The position numbers were made by a program, and so were the translations under genes. From the NCBI RefSeq assembly GCF_000425205.1, contig NZ_AULI01000005.1:1-64000 (forward strand): DNA of 64,000 nt, read 5' to 3'. The stretch is from Pontibacillus halophilus JSM 076056 = DSM 19796 (lineage in GTDB: Bacteria; Bacillota; Bacilli; Bacillales; BH030062). Of the stretch, positions 60,228 through 64,000 are shown piece after piece. Every line of letters begins with the position of its first letter. Positions within the stretch are counted from its first letter, which is position 1. Below the pieces are notes generated by a model. It saw only the letters and a list, made by a program, of their open reading frames with translations, made no database searches and had not been told where the DNA came from.

Positions 60228-61526
60228 TTGAACAACAATGAAATACTTGTCAGCTTAGACATAGGTACATCGAAAATTAAAGTCATGATTGGTGAGGTCA
60301 TGAATGATTCTTTAAATATAATCGGTGTTGGTACGGCTAAGTCGAAAGGAATAAAGAAAGGGGCCGTTGTGGATATTGACCAAACGGTTCAGTCCATCCG
60401 CTCAGCAGTTGAGCAGGCCGAACGCATGGTTGGAATGCAAATCAATCGTGTTGTTGTAGGGATTAATGGAAGTCACATTCAATTGCAACAATCTCACGGG
60501 GTAGTGGCTGTCCAAAGCGAAGACCGTGAAATTCGTAATGAAGACATTGGGCGAGTGATTGATGCAGCTCAAGTGATATCCATCCCACCAGAACGAGAAG
60601 TTGTGGACGTCATTCCACAAGAATTCATCGTTGATGGACAAGATGAAATCACCGACCCCCGCGGCATGATTGGCGTTCGACTTGAAATGGAAGGCACAAT
60701 CATTACATGTTCTAAAACAATGTTACATAATTTGCTGAAATGCGTCGAACGTGCCGGATTAGAAGTACTTGACATATGCTTGCAGCCACTCGCAACAGGC
60801 TCTGTTGCCTTATCTGAGGATGAGAAATATTTAGGTGTCGCGCTTGTAGACATTGGTGGAGGCAGCACCACAGTTTCCATTTTCGAAGGTGGTATTCTAA
60901 TTGGAACATCCGTCATTCCATTAGGCGGGGATAACATTACGAAAGATTTATCCATTGGGATGCGTACATCTACGGAAGAAGCAGAAGATGTAAAGGTTAA
61001 CCATGGACATGCTTTCTTCGATGATGCTCAAGAAGAAGAGAGTTTTGAAGTCACGATAATCGGAAGTGACCGTAAACAAGCATTTAACCAGCTACAAATA
61101 TCTGATATGATTGAAGCACGTTTAGAAGAAATATATGCCTACGTAGAAAAAGAAATCCGTCGCCTTGGATTTAAAGAGCTACCTGGAGGTTATGTGCTGA
61201 CTGGTGGCATGATGAATATGCCTGGCGTGCTGGAACTCGCTCATGATGTCTTCCAAGCGAATGTCCGAGTAGCAATTCCAGACTATATTGGAGTACGTGA
61301 GCCCCAATACACATCAGGGGTTGGCATACTTAAGTTCGCATACCGTAATGCGAAAATACAGGGCAAACAACTGTTTGACGCTGTGACCATCGAAGACCAA
61401 GACGAGGTCCCAGTACAAAAGAAACAGAAAAAAGTGCAACAGCCGCAACAAACGGAGAAAGAAAGCAAACCGAAGAAACAAAAAGAATCAAAAATGGCGA
61501 ACCTATTAAAGTATTTCTTAGATTAA
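60228..61526 (+). CDS. ftsA: Cell division protein FtsA
   Basis: A 432-residue actin-like protein that tethers FtsZ to the membrane. Phosphate-1 motif SLDIGTSKIKV (about 7-17), DIGGGSTTVS (phosphate-2), GGYVLTGGMM near residue 325, and a C-terminal amphipathic helix KMANLLKYFLD that binds membrane. The linker before the helix is very Lys/Gln-rich. TTG 60228 (MNNNEILVSLDIG) is the start: it gives the start residues of other Bacillus FtsA and has AGGAGGTG about 10 nt upstream. TTG 60222 is too close. 76 bp before ftsZ. Confidence 0.96.
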   Translation: MNNNEILVSLDIGTSKIKVMIGEVMNDSLNIIGVGTAKSKGIKKGAVVDIDQTVQSIRSAVEQAERMVGMQINRVVVGINGSHIQLQQSHGVVAVQSEDREIRNEDIGRVIDAAQVISIPPEREVVDVIPQEFIVDGQDEITDPRGMIGVRLEMEGTIITCSKTMLHNLLKCVERAGLEVLDICLQPLATGSVALSEDEKYLGVALVDIGGGSTTVSIFEGGILIGTSVIPLGGDNITKDLSIGMRTSTEEAEDVKVNHGHAFFDDAQEEESFEVTIIGSDRKQAFNQLQISDMIEARLEEIYAYVEKEIRRLGFKELPGGYVLTGGMMNMPGVLELAHDVFQANVRVAIPDYIGVREPQYTSGVGILKFAYRNAKIQGKQLFDAVTIEDQDEVPVQKKQKKVQQPQQTEKESKPKKQKESKMANLLKYFLD

Positions 61527-61602
61527 TAAGGGCGTTCCCTTGTACGACATAGGAATAGATGTCTAGAAACTCGTAATCTTGCAAAACTGGGAGGAACGGA
61601 AA

Positions 61603-62781
61603 ATGTTAGAATTTGAGACGAACATGGATTCATTAGCAACGATTAAAGTAATCGGTTGCGGCGGAGGCGGAAGCAACGCAGTTAACCGAATGATTGAACA
61701 CGGTGTTCAAGGTGTTGAATTTATCGCCGTAAATACAGATGCTCAAGCGTTAAACTTATCTAAAGCAGAAGTTAAAATGCAAATTGGCGAGAAGCTTACT
61801 CGCGGTTTAGGAGCAGGCGCCAACCCAGAAGTAGGTCGCAAAGCGGCTGAAGAAAGTAAAGAACAGATTGAAGAAGCATTACAAGGTGCTGACATGGTCT
61901 TTGTTACAGCTGGAATGGGTGGAGGAACTGGTACGGGTGCTGCCCCTGTTATCGCTCAAGTTGCGAAAGAGCTTGGCGCATTAACAGTTGGTGTAGTGAC
62001 TCGTCCATTCACATTTGAAGGCCGTAAGCGTTCAACTCAGGCTCACGGTGGAATTGACGCTCTTAAGAACAACGTTGATACACTGATTGTGATTCCTAAC
62101 GATCGCCTACTTGAGATTGTGGATAAGAATACACCAATGCTTGAAGCATTCCGTGAAGCGGATAACGTACTTCGTCAGGGTGTTCAAGGTATCTCTGACC
62201 TAATCGCAGTACCAGGATTAATCAACGTTGACTTTGCCGATGTGAAGACGATTATGGCAGACAAAGGTTCCGCGCTAATGGGAATTGGAATCGCAACGGG
62301 TGAAAGTCGTTCAGCAGAAGCTGCGAAAAAGGCCATCTCATCTCCATTGCTTGAAACATCCATTGATGGTGCACATGGAGTCTTGATGAACATTACAGGT
62401 GGCGCTAACTTGAGCCTTTATGAAGTTCAGGAAGCAGCGGACATTGTTACTTCAGCTGCAGATCAAGAAGTAAACGTAATATTCGGTTCCGTCATTAATG
62501 AGAACTTAAAAGATGAGATTGTTGTAACCGTAATTGCGACTGGCTTTGAAGAAAGTCAACTGCAAGGTGGGAACCAAGGGAAAGCTCGTCCGAGCATTAG
62601 CCAGCCATCAGAAGGACAAGCCGAGCGTAAACGTCCAGAACCTACTCGTCGTGAGCAACGTGAACGTGAACGTGAGCGTGAAGCACCGGCACAACAACAG
62701 CAGCAACAACAACAACGTTCGAATGACGAAGATACGCTCGATATTCCGACATTCTTACGTAATCGCAATCGCCGTCGATAA
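61603..62781 (+). CDS. ftsZ: Cell division protein FtsZ
   Basis: A 392-residue tubulin-like GTPase that forms the Z-ring. [13 protein letters not shown], the tubulin signature [10 protein letters not shown] and the T7 loop [10 protein letters not shown] are intact. The C-terminal linker is unusual: a RERERERE-type stretch and an eight-glutamine run, then the conserved C-terminal peptide [13 protein letters not shown] that binds FtsA, SepF and ZapA, ending in four basic residues. ATG 61603 follows GGGAGGAA. A terminator follows. Confidence 0.98.
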   Translation: MLEFETNMDSLATIKVIGCGGGGSNAVNRMIEHGVQGVEFIAVNTDAQALNLSKAEVKMQIGEKLTRGLGAGANPEVGRKAAEESKEQIEEALQGADMVFVTAGMGGGTGTGAAPVIAQVAKELGALTVGVVTRPFTFEGRKRSTQAHGGIDALKNNVDTLIVIPNDRLLEIVDKNTPMLEAFREADNVLRQGVQGISDLIAVPGLINVDFADVKTIMADKGSALMGIGIATGESRSAEAAKKAISSPLLETSIDGAHGVLMNITGGANLSLYEVQEAADIVTSAADQEVNVIFGSVINENLKDEIVVTVIATGFEESQLQGGNQGKARPSISQPSEGQAERKRPEPTRREQREREREREAPAQQQQQQQQRSNDEDTLDIPTFLRNRNRRR

Positions 62782-62792
62782 TAACGGACAAG

Positions 62793-62821
62793 TGCTCCTC
62801 TTTACAGAGGGGCATTTTTTT
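62793..62821 (+). terminator. Terminator of ftsA-ftsZ
   Basis: A 9-bp stem TGCTCCTCT / AGAGGGGCA (one G-U), loop TTAC, then T7. Confidence 0.92.
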
Positions 62822-62831
62822 ATGATTTTTA

Positions 62832-62918
62832 TGCGACAAAACTTGTTAGGATATACAAAAATAAGTTCTATCTGCAAAACATAATCTGACAGACTTCTGT
62901 TTCTATCTTCGCTATACT
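62832..62918 (+). promoter_or_regulatory. Candidate Spo0A-dependent spoIIG promoter region
   Basis: TGCGACAAA (62832-62840) is one mismatch from an inverted Spo0A box (TTCGACAAA). CTGACA (62886-62891) and TATACT (62913-62918) are 21 nt apart (22 if the -35 is read one base earlier). B. subtilis spoIIG is a sigma-A promoter with 22-bp spacing activated by Spo0A from boxes upstream. Here it would lie about 330 bp before spoIIGA, giving a long leader. Confidence 0.4.
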
Positions 62919-63248
62919 AACTTCCATCAGGATGTTTCCATGCATCTTTGCCAGAGCCTCAACTGAATCATTTATTTCGTTAAAGTAGAAAGAAGAATTT
63001 GTGGGTGGTATGTCTCTATCTGAATTTAGACTGAACTGGATCATCACGACAGTCATTTGAAGCTTAGGCTTTGTTAACAGTAAGAATTAAAAAGTAAGAA
63101 CTGATGCAAGGATAGAAGCGGTCAGAAATGGGAAAGTACGTGTTTCTTGGCCATCGTCCTTTCTGTAATGCTCCTCCTACTATAAGTTATCGTAAGACGT
63201 GAACAGAGCCATTACTTAAGAGAATGCCAAAGAGAGAGGGAGGAAATT
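62919..63248. other. Gap between the spoIIG promoter candidate and spoIIGA
   Basis: 330 bp with no gene-like ORF on either strand. It holds GTTAAC at about 63073 and short A/T-rich runs, but no hairpin terminator. It may be the 5' leader of the spoIIG transcript or contain an unrecognised promoter. Confidence 0.5.
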
Positions 63249-64000
63249 GTGACCATCTACCTGGATGCTGTTTGGCTGTTAAACTTCTTTCTAGATTGGA
63301 TGATCTTGATGCTGACGCAGTACATAGCGAAGTCAACAAGCAAGAGTTATCGATTAGCGCTTGCTGCAGCTTTTGCTTCCATGCTCGTTCCAATCACACT
63401 CTTTTATCCTCAATCCATCGTTACTCATCCAATCGGGAAAGTGCTCTTTTCCATTGTTATTCTGCTCATCGCCTTTGGATTCAAGAATAGTAGAAGGTTT
63501 TCTAGGTTATTTTTGCTATTCTACTTTGTCTCCTTCGCACTTGGGGGTAGCTTATTCGGAATTTATTATTTTCTTAACCAACAGATTCAATTGTCAGGTG
63601 GCGTTGTGTTAACGTATCAGACCGGGTTCGGGGATGGGGTTAGCTGGCTGTTCGTATTCCTAGGATTTCCGGTTGTCTGGTGGTTCACGAAGCGTCGAGT
63701 GGACAACCTTGTTACAGAGAAGCTGAAATACGATGAAATGCTCCAAGTCACAATTAGCCTAAACAAAGAGGAACGAACAACCACATCCTTAGTAGATAGT
63801 GGCAATCAGCTTGTCGACCCCATTACGAAACGGCCAATTGTAATCTGTGATAAGCCTTTCTTATCCCAGTGGTTCACCGATGACGAATGGGAGAGTCTTC
63901 AACAGAGTCAGGAAGATTTAGCGTTTGAGCGACTACCAGAAGAATGGCAACATGCCGTTCGTCTAATCCCTTATCAAGGGGTTTCAGGTCAGAAAGATTT
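63249..64000 (+). CDS. spoIIGA: SpoIIGA, sigma-E pro-protein processing protease (3' end beyond window)
   Basis: A GTG at 63249 (ribosome binding site GGGAGG, 6 nt) opens a frame of 250 codons reaching the window edge without a stop. The N-terminal half is hydrophobic with about five helices (MTIYLDAVWLLNFFLDWMIL start). The second half carries the aspartic-protease-like DSGNQLVDP near residue 182-190, with the catalytic Asp in DSG. SpoIIGA is activated by SpoIIR from the forespore and cleaves pro-sigma-E. Expected gene order is spoIIGA-sigE-sigG; sigE would lie just beyond the window. The C-terminus is missing only because of the edge. Confidence 0.95.
   Translation, partial: MTIYLDAVWLLNFFLDWMILMLTQYIAKSTSKSYRLALAAAFASMLVPITLFYPQSIVTHPIGKVLFSIVILLIAFGFKNSRRFSRLFLLFYFVSFALGGSLFGIYYFLNQQIQLSGGVVLTYQTGFGDGVSWLFVFLGFPVVWWFTKRRVDNLVTEKLKYDEMLQVTISLNKEERTTTSLVDSGNQLVDPITKRPIVICDKPFLSQWFTDDEWESLQQSQEDLAFERLPEEWQHAVRLIPYQGVSGQKD

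Noticed and set aside
62556-62768. Minus-strand ORF with a poly-cysteine run
   Set aside because: The cysteine run is only the complement of the ftsZ glutamine repeat.
62868-63056. 62-codon minus-strand ORF upstream of spoIIGA
   Set aside because: No ribosome binding site or family; more likely part of the spoIIG control region.

Overview
The window is chromosomal DNA from a low-to-moderate G+C, endospore-forming member of the Bacillaceae. The gene order is close to the yktB-suhB-yla-ftsW-pycA-cta-ylb-bshC-mraZ-dcw-ftsAZ-spoIIG segment of Bacillus subtilis. Sporulation genes (spoVD, spoVE, gerR/ylbO, ylbJ, ylaJ, spoIIGA) and a caa3-type cytochrome oxidase support this. A halotolerant genus such as Pontibacillus or Halobacillus is possible, but the sequence alone does not prove it. 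All functional names rest on reading translations against remembered families; no database search was run.

Layout. 1-250 is the end of an ISL3-family insertion sequence abutting the typA terminator. 0.3-10.4 kb holds typA, yktB, ykzI, suhB and the yla genes (ylaF, H, I, J, K, L, glsA, ylaN) in mixed orientation, nearly every unit closed by a strong hairpin terminator. 10.5-15.2 kb holds ftsW overlapping pycA. 15.2-23.1 kb is the aerobic respiration block: ctaA divergent from ctaB-ctaC-ctaD-ctaE-ctaF, then ctaG and a DUF420 protein. 23.2-42.6 kb is the ylb region with some insertions: a GNAT protein, an AI-2E family permease, mscL, yugN, ylbB-ylbG, three uncharacterised genes, rsmD, coaD, ylbJ-ylbN, rpmF, a crotonase, gerR, ylbP, panE and a DUF3397 gene. 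42.7-62.8 kb is bshC followed by the division and cell-wall (dcw) cluster mraZ-rsmH-ftsL-pbpB-spoVD-murE-murF-mraY-murD-spoVE-divIB-ylxW-ylxX-sbp-ftsA-ftsZ. The window ends inside spoIIGA.

How the genes work together. The dcw cluster makes lipid-linked peptidoglycan precursors (MurE, MurF, MraY, MurD), polymerises them at the septum (FtsW here at 10.5 kb, PBP2B) or in the spore cortex (SpoVE, SpoVD), and builds the divisome (FtsL, DivIB, FtsA, FtsZ). MurG and MurB, which follow spoVE in B. subtilis, are missing here, and murF, which lies elsewhere in B. subtilis, is present. The cta block makes heme A (CtaB, CtaA), the oxidase subunits and a copper assembly factor; PycA replenishes oxaloacetate.

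Most notable signals: (1) a candidate sigma-E promoter in the last codons of murD whose predicted start falls on the first arm of two mutually exclusive hairpins, one of them an intrinsic terminator that also contains the spoVE ribosome binding site; (2) 10-bp phased GTGG repeats in front of mraZ; (3) a full-consensus sigma-H promoter in front of ftsA; (4) CATACATT sigma-E -10 elements in front of spoVD, spoVE and gerR, and a sigma-K-like promoter in front of ylbD; (5) a 9-codon ORF upstream of rsmD whose strong ribosome binding site is folded into a hairpin with its own coding sequence.
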